Source: Marinifilum sp965230805 (lineage in GTDB: Bacteria; Bacteroidota; Bacteroidia; Bacteroidales; Marinifilaceae). Taken from it: DNA of 64,000 bases. The stretch spans positions 3,348,001 through 3,412,000 of the forward strand of contig NZ_OZ246019.1 in assembly GCF_965230805.1 (NCBI RefSeq). Direction: 5' to 3'. Positions 36,135 to 44,364 of the stretch are shown here, one piece after another. A model generated the notes under the pieces. The model was not told the origin of the DNA and made no database searches. It worked only from the letters and a program-made list of their open reading frames with translations. Both the position numbers and the translations under genes were made by a program. Numbering within the stretch: position 1 is the stretch's first letter; each line of letters starts with the position of its first letter.

Positions 36135-37706
36135 ATGAAAATTAAAAAGTTAATAGCCTATCTTACAGTTTTGCTCATTGTAGCTTCCTGTGGTAATGTT
36201 GGAAAAAAACAAGAAGCAAAATTTACATTAAGTGGCACCCTGCAAGGTATCGATAGTGGCATTATAACCATGAGGGCTTTTAAAAGCTCTGAGAATTTGG
36301 ATACAGCAGTCATTGAAAATGGTCAGTTTACATTTAAGGGCAATTTTCCTCATTTGCAACACGTATCACTAAGCATCCCGGATCGATTGGCTGGTTTATA
36401 CTTAATTGCAGAAAATGCACACTTAACTTTATCAGGGCACGCTGACACGCTGTATAAGGCTAAAATACATAACAGCCCATACTTAGATGCCATGTCGGAT
36501 TTTTTTTATTATTTAAACAATCCCGGGAAAGACCCAAGTTCGAGTATAAAGACCTCTAAAAAAATTACTTCATTAAAAGACGTACGAAGTGCTTTTCGTT
36601 ATTTTTCGCACCCAAGAAATTTACCAACCGGAGATTCTTTGATTCAGGAATATATTTTGGCACACCCTTCCAGGTATGTATTTGATATGATGAAATCTTT
36701 TTCAAAAGATAAGCACATAGAAAATCAGAAACGAACCTTTGCCTTATTGCCTGAGGAATTGAAGAACTCTTACGAAGGAAAGTTATTTTTAGAAAAACTG
36801 AATTATGATTCAAAATCAAATGTAAGTTTGGAGACTTTTGTAAAAGATGCTTCCAATATTAATTACAAAGTGGATCCGCTTTTTAAAGGGGCAAACTTTA
36901 AAGACATCGCTTACCTGAGCAAATTTGATGAGCAAACAATTTGTGCGTTAACAAAAGAGAAACAAATTCTGTTTATTAACAAGCAGGGTAAACTTATTAA
37001 TTCACTTAAAGTGGATGCCGAAGGCGATGCTGCTAGCATATGCGTTGATGAAGATGCACAAATACATGTGCTGACAAACGTAAAAAAAGAAATTAAATAT
37101 AAACATAGAGGGAAAGTGTCAACAAGAAAAAGCAATTCGCATTCAAACTATACCCTCCTGAATAGCAAGGGTGAGATACAAAAACAGTTTCGTGTTGCAG
37201 GCATAAATAATGTTTCAGGTGCGAAAATTGCACAAGGAAAACTGTTTTTGGCATCAAGTATAGGTAGAAAAGTAATTGTACTGGATCCCAAAAGTGAGAA
37301 AATTGTTTCAATCATTAATAACGTTAGACCTTGTTGTCATATTTTAGACATTGATATTTCAACCAAGAATGAACTTATAGTGGCAAACTTAGGAGGATTT
37401 AGTGTTGATGTTTATGATTCGAAAGGTGACATCAAATTTGGATTTGGGCAAAGAGGAAGAACCCTTAACGATTTTCATGGGTGTTGTAATCCGGTAAATG
37501 TTGCCTCTTTATCAAATGGAGGTATTGTTACGGTTGAAAAATCACCTACCAGAATTAAAGTATACAGCAAAGAAGGAGCAAGCGAGGTAGAAGGGGTAGA
37601 AGAACTGGTTAAAGGTTGTAATTATATTCCCATGGCAGTGGATGGAAAAGACAATTTGTATTTAGCTTCTCCTGATAAAGGTATTGTGAAGTGTGTTTCA
37701 TTTTAA
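36135..37706 (+). CDS. Six-bladed beta-propeller lipoprotein with DUF4369-like N-domain and conserved cysteines
   Basis: 523-residue lipoprotein (lipobox 'IVASC'), 18 bp after the protease gene. The N-terminal 110 residues look like the DUF4369 domain usually found on TlpA proteins ('FTLSGTLQGIDSGIITMRAF'). The C-terminal 250 residues are repeats of NHL/six-bladed propeller type ('KLFLASSIGRKVIVLDPKSEKIVSI', 'GFGQRGRTLNDFHG', 'YIPMAVDGKDNLYLASPDKGIVKCV'). It has two adjacent Cys pairs, CC in 'RPCCHILDID' (codons at 37332-37337) and 'FHGCCNPV' (37482-37487), plus single Cys in 'VKGCNYIP' and 'IVKCV'; all are conserved in the paralogue at 49568. Possible disulfide or metal centre and possible client of the neighbouring thioredoxins (inference). 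Confidence 0.82.
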   Translation: MKIKKLIAYLTVLLIVASCGNVGKKQEAKFTLSGTLQGIDSGIITMRAFKSSENLDTAVIENGQFTFKGNFPHLQHVSLSIPDRLAGLYLIAENAHLTLSGHADTLYKAKIHNSPYLDAMSDFFYYLNNPGKDPSSSIKTSKKITSLKDVRSAFRYFSHPRNLPTGDSLIQEYILAHPSRYVFDMMKSFSKDKHIENQKRTFALLPEELKNSYEGKLFLEKLNYDSKSNVSLETFVKDASNINYKVDPLFKGANFKDIAYLSKFDEQTICALTKEKQILFINKQGKLINSLKVDAEGDAASICVDEDAQIHVLTNVKKEIKYKHRGKVSTRKSNSHSNYTLLNSKGEIQKQFRVAGINNVSGAKIAQGKLFLASSIGRKVIVLDPKSEKIVSIINNVRPCCHILDIDISTKNELIVANLGGFSVDVYDSKGDIKFGFGQRGRTLNDFHGCCNPVNVASLSNGGIVTVEKSPTRIKVYSKEGASEVEGVEELVKGCNYIPMAVDGKDNLYLASPDKGIVKCVSF

Positions 37707-37815
37707 TAATTAGAGGTTAAAAATAGAACAACTGTTTTCAAATTTTAAACGAGTAGTTAAGGATTTTTTTCTTAAAATAATTGTACAAAGAAAAAAGTCA
37801 TGTGATTAGTTCCAA

Positions 37816-38211
37816 GGAGCAAGCAGGTAAGGTGGCTTGCTCCTTTTTGCATGTTGTAATGTGGGGTAGCAATTGAGAGCATAAAATAATCAATTGAGAT
37901 AGAGAAAATACCAAGTGGAATATCTATTTGATCAATTATTGGCATAAAAAATCGAATTGAGATCGTACTTTTTTCAATGGGGATGGTAAAACAATAAATT
38001 GAGATTGTACTTTTTTCGATTAAGATAGAAAATGAAGTCAGGGGATGCATTGGGAAGTCAATTATTGGGTGCTTTTTTCAAATTGAGTTCGAAATTTGAC
38101 CGAGGGGATAGGTGAAAAATGAAATTGAGATACTTCCCGACTTAAGGGGGGTTGAAAAATTCCCCGATGGCGAGTCAAAACTTTATCGGGGTCAGTGTTT
38201 ATAAAGGTTTT
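37816..38211 (+). repeat. 396-bp dispersed element with exact 21-bp periodicity, copy B
   Basis: Same strand, length and register as copy A at 3791-4186 (offset 34025). It starts with the GGAGCAAGC/GCTTGCTCC terminator-like hairpin (37816-37848, followed by TTTTT), and ATTGAG units begin at 37872 and then at 21-bp multiples. Like copy A it lies after the last gene of a co-directional block and close to the 159-bp MITE-like element. Confidence 0.85.
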
Positions 38212-38225
38212 CTATCCCTTTATAG

Positions 38226-38775
38226 TTAAATGCATACTTTTCGATCTTCGTTCTTCCAAAAAACGTAACGACCATATTCGCGAATTGTGCTCATATGGTT
38301 TGTAAGCAAAGTATAAGCTCTATCACGTAAAAGCTTACTCTCACTTCGTTCATCTTTGTCGCCATTGGCTGTTGCCAATAGTTCCGACATTGAACTAGTG
38401 TGAAGAGTGTTAATAAAACGAATTAAAGTTTTTGAAAATATTTTTCTTTTTACAAGGCAAGGTTTACAGGCATAGCCATAGCTACGGCGAAAAAGCTTAA
38501 CGCAGTAGAAAGGAAAATAGGTCAAAAAATTAGTTCGGGGAATTAGCATTCTTTACACTAGAAGTAGTCATCGCTTTTCCGTTTAAACTTAGATCGTAAT
38601 TTACTTTTGCCAGCGGTTCAGGATATTTTCCACCCAAAATGGCTAATTCAACCAAATCCTGAATCATATCGGAATGCCCATCATCTTCTAAAACTCTCAT
38701 TACTTTCTTTGAAGAATTTTTTAAGTAAATATTGGGTGAAGGTGACTTTTCAAAGAATTTAACTTCTTGTGGCAT
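38226..38775 (-). pseudogene. Small gene interrupted by the MITE-like element
   Basis: On the minus strand the N-terminal half reads from 38775 (MPQEVKFFEKSPSP ... LNGKAMTTS) and the C-terminal half ends at 38226 (SMSELLATANGDKDERSE ... YVFWKNEDRKVCI). The two halves are in different frames, separated by the 159-bp element and CTAG flanks. Deleting the core and one CTAG joins them in frame across '...AMTTSSSMSELL...', giving about 128 residues. The C-terminal 'LLRDRAY...YGRYVFW' part resembles small uncharacterised Bacteroidota proteins; no function is assigned. Confidence 0.8.
38395..38561 (-). mobile_element. 159-bp MITE-like element with CTAG target duplication, copy 2
   Basis: Core 38399-38557, inverted relative to copy 1, flanked by CTAG at 38395-38398 and 38558-38561. 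Terminal inverted repeats are TGTGAAGAGTGTTAAT and TGTAAAGAATGCTAAT. Excision of core plus one CTAG restores the interrupted reading frame, which supports CTAG as a 4-bp target-site duplication. Confidence 0.82.
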
Positions 38776-38788
38776 AAAAATTCCTCAA

Positions 38789-38825
38789 AATATCCCGATA
38801 TATATTCGGTAATTTGAGAAAATTT
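38789..38825 (+). repeat. 37-bp AATATCCCGATA element, copy 2
   Basis: Matches 14404-14440 at 33 of 37 positions by eye. It lies just upstream (minus-strand sense) of the interrupted small gene and 242 bp upstream of the locus-2 sigma gene, so which gene it serves is unclear. Confidence 0.6.
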
Positions 38826-39066
38826 CTACTCGAAATCAGACTACAACAATTCCAATGATTCATTGGGACGCTTATTTCAACAAAATATTAAATGGATTTA
38901 TTCTATAATAGCTTATCCTGCCTATTACTGGCCAAAAATTAATATATTAAAAGCACAAAAAGCTCAGCAATGTTATAAAGAGAGGGATAAAACTCACATT
39001 TGATACACCCATATAGGCTTACAAGTAGTTATATTTATTTAGAGAGGTAATGTTTTAGATTTTTGT

Positions 39067-39621
39067 ATGGAGTTTACCAGCAAGCACATAAGATTGTTTA
39101 CAAATGGTGATCTTAAGGTTTTCGAAAGAATACACTTAGACATGTATCATTCTTTATGTCTTTATGGCGAGAAAATTATTCCTGAATCGGATATTGTAGA
39201 GGATGCGGTTCAGGAGGCTTTTATAGCGCTTTGGGATAAAAGAAAGGATCTCGACAGTATTTTTAGAATCAAAGGCTACTTGTATACCGTGGTTCGCAAT
39301 AAAATAATTACTCACCTGCGATTGAAAAAGACCGTATCAATCGAAAATAATTTAATTGAAGCGGAAGAAGAGGAAACCGACCTCCAAGTATTAAGAGAAG
39401 AAACGTATAAAATACTTCGCTCTGCAATTGAAAACTTACCGGAAAGAACAAAATTGGTAATGAATTACAAGATTGGAGGATACACCAACAAGGAAATAGC
39501 CGAAAATCTGAATATATCTGTAAATACTGTAAAGACACTTCAAAAAGTTGGATATACAAAGCTTAGAGAACAACTAAAAGAGAATGTTTTTGCACTGATT
39601 TTACTTGCTGAATTATTATAA
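39067..39621 (+). CDS. ECF sigma factor of SusCD locus 2 (FecI-like)
   Basis: 184-residue ECF sigma factor, closest in this window to the one at 14615. Region 2: 'SDIVEDAVQEAFIALWDKR', 'GYLYTVVRNKIITHLR'; region 4: 'GGYTNKEIAENLNISVNTVKTLQKVGYTKLREQL'; hydrophobic tail 'NVFALILLAELL'. Sequence just before the ATG (TTTAGATTTTTG) only loosely fits TAnnTTTG. It should be controlled by the FecR-like protein that follows. Confidence 0.93.
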   Translation: MEFTSKHIRLFTNGDLKVFERIHLDMYHSLCLYGEKIIPESDIVEDAVQEAFIALWDKRKDLDSIFRIKGYLYTVVRNKIITHLRLKKTVSIENNLIEAEEEETDLQVLREETYKILRSAIENLPERTKLVMNYKIGGYTNKEIAENLNISVNTVKTLQKVGYTKLREQLKENVFALILLAELL

Positions 39622-39702
39622 TGCAGGAATTATCACTTATTGATGTAATAGCTGCTTATTTACTGACCTTCAAAAAAAAACAAAAAAATCATTTTTTTGA
39701 TA

Positions 39703-39732
39703 CGCCCACTTTAAACTTTAGGTAGTTGTATA
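39703..39732 (+). promoter_or_regulatory. Candidate ECF-sigma promoter upstream of fecR, locus 2
   Basis: CGCCCA followed after 18-20 bp by a GTTGTATAAA box and preceded by long A and T runs (39675-39698). Corresponds to the CACCCA boxes at 15481 and 61974. Confidence 0.4.
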
Positions 39733-39804
39733 AATAAACACAGGCATTGACAAATAATTTTATTGCGGTAATATCATGTTTTGTCAATGTTAATATTACC
39801 GGAA

Positions 39805-40941
39805 ATGAAGAAAAATATCGAAAAACAAATAAGAAAAGCAGATCAATACGCAAAATCGATCTTGAAGAATGCGAAAGATGATTCTGGATTAAGTGCATCA
39901 GAAAAAGAGGCACTTTTATCTATTGAGAATGGAAGATATCAGTCTGAACGAGAACGAAAGATTAAGATTTATCTCCGGAAGGAGAATTGGAAGCGTGTTG
40001 AAAAGCAAATTAAGGAAGGAACAAGAACTCCAATTGTTAAAACTTTACAATTTTGGTATTCGGCAGCAGCAATATTGTTGTTGATTGTTCTTGCTGGAGG
40101 AGCATATCTGATTTATGATGATTTTAGAACCAATACTCCTGACTTGGTTCAACCAGGATCTTCAATGGCCTATCTCGAGGTAGATGGTATTGAAGTAATA
40201 GACCTTGGTAAAAAAGATACAACAGTAATGTTTGATAAACTAAACGCTCGAATTGATTCAGGAAAAATAACTTATTCTGATGGCAACAAGGAATTTAGTG
40301 GAAACGATTTTCACAAAATAATTGTACCGCGAAATGCAGAATATGATGTTGTGCTTCCAGATGGAACAAAAGTATGGATCAATTCAGAGTCGATCATAGG
40401 TTTCCAACCGAAATACAGTTCCAACATCAGGATTGTTGAATTGAAAGGAGAGGCATACTTTGAAGTTGCAAAAGACAGCTTGCGACCATTTATTGTAAGA
40501 ACAAATGATATAGATGTAAGAGTGTTGGGTACACATTTTAATGTGAAGGCTTATGGCGACGAAGAATATACTTATGCCACATTAAGTGAAGGAAAGATAA
40601 TCTTGTTTGTAGATGAAAAAATGATCGAAATGAAGCCTGATGAACAAGTTGTTTTTAATAAAGTTAACAGAGAATATGAAAAGAATGAGGTTGATGCCTC
40701 GATTTATACTGCTTGGAAAGATGGTAAGTTTATTTTTAGAGACGAACCTCTGGAAAATATCATGTCTGCATTAAGCAGGTGGTACGATATTGAGGTGTTT
40801 TACCCAAATCAGGATATAAAGGATGATTTGTATTCGATGAGAGTAAATCGATATGATGATATTGAAGTTTTATTACAAAAAATGGAAAAAACAGGTGCAC
40901 TTAGCTTTACATTAAACAAGAAAGCATTAGTAGTTGAGTGA
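39805..40941 (+). CDS. FecR-family anti-sigma regulator, locus 2
   Basis: 378 residues from ATG 39805 (ATG 39787 and TTG 39781 are alternatives; the N-terminal MKKNIEKQIRKADQYAK matches the start of the locus-1 protein best). One transmembrane segment ('FWYSAAAILLLIVLAGGAYLIY'), FecR domain ('IVPRNAEYDVVLPDGTKVWINSES', 'GEAYFEVAKD', 'RVLGTHFNVKAYGD') and C-terminal DUF4974-type part ('RDEPLENIMSALSRWYDIEVFY'). Anti-sigma and signal transducer for the SusC 85 bp downstream. Confidence 0.92.
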   Translation: MKKNIEKQIRKADQYAKSILKNAKDDSGLSASEKEALLSIENGRYQSERERKIKIYLRKENWKRVEKQIKEGTRTPIVKTLQFWYSAAAILLLIVLAGGAYLIYDDFRTNTPDLVQPGSSMAYLEVDGIEVIDLGKKDTTVMFDKLNARIDSGKITYSDGNKEFSGNDFHKIIVPRNAEYDVVLPDGTKVWINSESIIGFQPKYSSNIRIVELKGEAYFEVAKDSLRPFIVRTNDIDVRVLGTHFNVKAYGDEEYTYATLSEGKIILFVDEKMIEMKPDEQVVFNKVNREYEKNEVDASIYTAWKDGKFIFRDEPLENIMSALSRWYDIEVFYPNQDIKDDLYSMRVNRYDDIEVLLQKMEKTGALSFTLNKKALVVE

Positions 40942-40949
40942 TAAAAAAA

Positions 40950-40980
40950 GGGAAAATGATATTGGCACTATCATTCTCCC
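40950..40980 (+). promoter_or_regulatory. Leader hairpin between fecR and susC, locus 2
   Basis: GGGAAAATGATA pairs with TATCATTCTCCC (one mismatch) around TTGGCAC. Located 9 bp after the fecR stop and 46 bp before the susC ATG. The stem resembles locus 1; the loop resembles locus 3 (TTGGCG). Confidence 0.65.
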
Positions 40981-41026
40981 GGTAGTTAAATATATGTTTT
41001 CACGATTATCTAACCAGTACAAATTT

Positions 41027-44000
41027 ATGGAAAAAAAACTAGACTGGTTCCGCAATTTTATGCGGAACAGGAGAAAAACATTGAGAATTATGAAGTTATC
41101 TCTAATGTTTCTGATTATTGGGATGCTGCAGGTTTCTGCCAGCGTGTATTCACAAAACGGGAAATTTAATGTTCAGATTGAAGATGTGGAACTTGCCGAT
41201 TTATTTTGGGAGTTGCAAGAGTCTTCGGATGTTGTTTTTATCTACAAATCTTCGGATTTAGTAGGGTTTGATAAGGTTAGCATTACAAAAAATAATGCAA
41301 GTGTCGAAGAAATTCTTGATGAAGTTCTTGAAGGAAAAAATCTGGAATACTCTATCGACGATGATGTTGTGATTATTAAGCGTAAGCTGATTAAAGAAGA
41401 AAACTCCGCAAAAGGAGATGCGCAGCAACAAAAAACTATCAAGGGAAAAGTAACCGACGAAAATGGCAATGCGCTGCCAGGCGTATCTGTTTTTATTAAA
41501 GGAACATACACGGGAACTTCTACCAATATGAATGGTATTTATGAAATCACAGTTTCAGAAGGAGCTGTATTGGTATTCTCATTTGTAGGGATGGAAAGTA
41601 AAGAGGTTTTGGTCGAAACTCAAACTAAGATAAACCTTGTGATGAAAGAGTCAGCTACCGAATTGGATGGAATAGTTGTAACAGGTTTGGGTTTTTCTCA
41701 AAAGAAAGAAACTTTTACCGGAGCAACCACAAAAGTAGATGCACAAAAAATTATGAGTCTCAATCCAAAGAATATTATGCAGGTTTTGGAGATTATTGAT
41801 CCTGAATTTTCTGTGGTTGAGAGTAACGAATTTGGTTCCGACCCAAATAGATTGCAGGAGATCCGCTTAAGAGGAAACAGTTCGCTTCCAAAAGCAGATG
41901 ATGCAGGTAGTCTCGAAAGAGCTTTTGAAGGTGATCCAAATGCGCCTATTTTTGTAGTAGATGGTTTTCAAACCTCAATGCGTGAGGTATTCGATATTCC
42001 TCCATCAAGGATTGAATCGATAACTCTATTGAAAGATGCTGCTGCAACCTCGTTCTATGGTTCAGTATCATTAAATGGTGTTGTGGTTATAGAGCTTAAA
42101 AAGCCAAAAGCTGGAGAACTAAGGATAAATTACAGGCTAATGTCCTCAATAACGGCTCCGGATCTCTCTTCTTATGATTTGTTAAATGCTGAGCAGAAAC
42201 TCGAGTTAGAGCGAATTAGAGGATTACATCCATTCGACGATGAATATAATGGTAAGCAAATGAATATTGCTAAAGGAATTGATGTGGATTGGATCAATAA
42301 ACCTCTACGTGTGGGAACGAATTTAAATCATAGCCTTGGCATTAGTGGTGGTTCAGAAACTTTTACATATGGTATCTCTTTTAATGCAAACCCTGAGCAT
42401 GGGGTTATGAAAGGTTCATCGCGCGACAAATATTCTGGAAATATGACATTTACTTACAGAATCAAGAAGTTTCATTTCCAGAACAGTATGTCCTATTCTG
42501 AAACAACTGCGGAAAACTCTCCTTATGGAGTCTTTTCTGACTATGCTAATATGAATCCTTATTTGCCTGCAAAAGATGAAAATGGACAATTGCTTTATAG
42601 TATTGAGCCAGAGGGTGTAAATTATCAATTCATGAACCCCTTGTGGAATGCGAGTACTGATATGTTTGATAGAGTGAAATCATCTGTTATTACAAATAAT
42701 TTTTCAACAAGATATAAGCCATTTAAATTTCTAATTCTGAATGCCCAGATTTCATATAGTAGCACTAAATCTGAATCTGAAATTTTTAAACCGTTTGATC
42801 ATACCGATTTTTTATCGTCTAGTGATAATGGTTCATATAGCTATGATACAAATCAAAAAAGAACCTACATGACTCGTTTAGGGGCTTCATTTTTCTATGA
42901 GATAAATAAACATAATTTTACTTTGAATACTTCGGTTGAGTATAAGAACAACAAAGGGGTAGGTACAGGCTTTACAGCTGTTGATATCCCTTCAGGTAAT
43001 CTATCTCATCCAATTTTTGCAGGGAAATTCAAAGATAATTCTACCCCAAGAGGGGAAAGCACAATTTCCAGACATGCAGGATATTTGGCTACACTAAATT
43101 ATGTTTTTGATCATAAACTATATGCCGATTTTACATTTAGAACTGATATTTCCAGTGTATTTGGAGATATTAATCCTTGGGCAAAATTTTGGTCGGCAGG
43201 TTTAGGTTATAACCTCGAGAAGGAAAAATTTATTAAAAATATTGGCTTTTCTCAGTTCAGATTAAAGGCATCTATTGGTAATAATGGATCTCAATCTTTT
43301 GGTCCTTACCAGGCCTTGAAAATTTATAGAACAAATACCAGTACATATTATTATAATAATGGTGTTGGTGCATTATTAGGTGGTATGGGAAATCGCAATT
43401 TAAAATGGCAGACGGCTCTTAATGCAAATGTAAGTGCTGATATTGGGATTTTCAATAATAATTTGATGTTCGACTTTAGTTATTACAGAATTAAAACAAA
43501 AGACGCAATTGTATCAAGGTCATTGCCGGGCTATCAAGGTTTTTCAAGCTATTTTACAAATTTAGGTGGTGTAGAAACTGAGGGGTATAGTTTTGGAATT
43601 AATGCAAACCTCATACGAAAAAGAGATTTATACTTAAGTGTTAACTTAAATGCAAATCACAGTTCTGAAAAAATGGTTGACATTGGAGATGCCTATGAAA
43701 ATCAAAATGAAAGACTTTTGAGTGATAAGCAAACATCCCCGTATAACATTGTTAAGGAAGGTACATCAACTTCAGTTCGTTATGTAAGAAAATCTTTAGG
43801 TATTGATCCCATGACAGGTAGAGAACTTTTTATGGATGAAAACGGAAATGAAACATTCAACTATATGGATGCGGAAATGATGTCCTTTGAAGAAAATCCG
43901 GATTTAAAAGGTTCATTTGGGTTTAGTTTAAGATATAAACAACTAACTATTTCTTCAAGTTTCCAATATCAGGTAGGTGGAGAGAAATTCAACTCTACAG

Positions 44001-44353
44001 TTTTAAATCGTGTTGAGAATATTGGTAGTGCAAGTTTTACAAACTATGATACCAGAGTATTTGATGATAGATGGCAAAAAACAGGCGACATTGCTTCTTT
44101 TAAGAATATTAATGATAGAGAAACAACCTATGCATCATCCAGGTTCCTGCAAGATGCATCTTTCCTTAGATATTCAAGTTTAAACCTTACCTATCGATTT
44201 AAACCAGAGAGTATTAAACGCTACGGATTAGAAGGGCTAAGTCTGTCATTTACTACAAATAATCTATTTTATCTACAGCATGTTAGACTAGAGAGAGGTA
44301 CATCATATCCTTTTGCTCGAACATTTAACTTTTCAGTGGGAATTAATCTTTAA
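41027..44353 (+). CDS. SusC/RagA-family TonB-dependent transporter with STN domain, locus 2
   Basis: 1108 residues from ATG 41027. A longer frame from 40934 would overlap fecR and run through the leader hairpin; the chosen start MEKKLDWFRNFMRNRRKTLRIMKL matches the locus-1 start MENNLESFRVLMRKRIKILRVMKI. Signal sequence, STN domain ('VELADLFWELQESSDVVFIYKS'), carboxypeptidase-regulatory-like domain ('IKGKVTDENGNALPGVSVFIKGTYTGTSTNMNGIYEI'), plug ('GIVVTGLGFSQKKETFTGATTKV'), beta-barrel and C-terminal Phe-containing strand 'FNFSVGINL'. The central and barrel parts are collinear with the locus-1 SusC. SusD follows 11 bp later. Confidence 0.96.
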   Translation: MEKKLDWFRNFMRNRRKTLRIMKLSLMFLIIGMLQVSASVYSQNGKFNVQIEDVELADLFWELQESSDVVFIYKSSDLVGFDKVSITKNNASVEEILDEVLEGKNLEYSIDDDVVIIKRKLIKEENSAKGDAQQQKTIKGKVTDENGNALPGVSVFIKGTYTGTSTNMNGIYEITVSEGAVLVFSFVGMESKEVLVETQTKINLVMKESATELDGIVVTGLGFSQKKETFTGATTKVDAQKIMSLNPKNIMQVLEIIDPEFSVVESNEFGSDPNRLQEIRLRGNSSLPKADDAGSLERAFEGDPNAPIFVVDGFQTSMREVFDIPPSRIESITLLKDAAATSFYGSVSLNGVVVIELKKPKAGELRINYRLMSSITAPDLSSYDLLNAEQKLELERIRGLHPFDDEYNGKQMNIAKGIDVDWINKPLRVGTNLNHSLGISGGSETFTYGISFNANPEHGVMKGSSRDKYSGNMTFTYRIKKFHFQNSMSYSETTAENSPYGVFSDYANMNPYLPAKDENGQLLYSIEPEGVNYQFMNPLWNASTDMFDRVKSSVITNNFSTRYKPFKFLILNAQISYSSTKSESEIFKPFDHTDFLSSSDNGSYSYDTNQKRTYMTRLGASFFYEINKHNFTLNTSVEYKNNKGVGTGFTAVDIPSGNLSHPIFAGKFKDNSTPRGESTISRHAGYLATLNYVFDHKLYADFTFRTDISSVFGDINPWAKFWSAGLGYNLEKEKFIKNIGFSQFRLKASIGNNGSQSFGPYQALKIYRTNTSTYYYNNGVGALLGGMGNRNLKWQTALNANVSADIGIFNNNLMFDFSYYRIKTKDAIVSRSLPGYQGFSSYFTNLGGVETEGYSFGINANLIRKRDLYLSVNLNANHSSEKMVDIGDAYENQNERLLSDKQTSPYNIVKEGTSTSVRYVRKSLGIDPMTGRELFMDENGNETFNYMDAEMMSFEENPDLKGSFGFSLRYKQLTISSSFQYQVGGEKFNSTVLNRVENIGSASFTNYDTRVFDDRWQKTGDIASFKNINDRETTYASSRFLQDASFLRYSSLNLTYRFKPESIKRYGLEGLSLSFTTNNLFYLQHVRLERGTSYPFARTFNFSVGINL

Positions 44354-44364
44354 ATGAAACGATT

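Noticed and set aside
40934..41026. Upstream extension of the locus-2 SusC reading frame
   Set aside because: It overlaps the end of fecR and translates through the leader hairpin; ATG 41027 aligns with the locus-1 SusC start.
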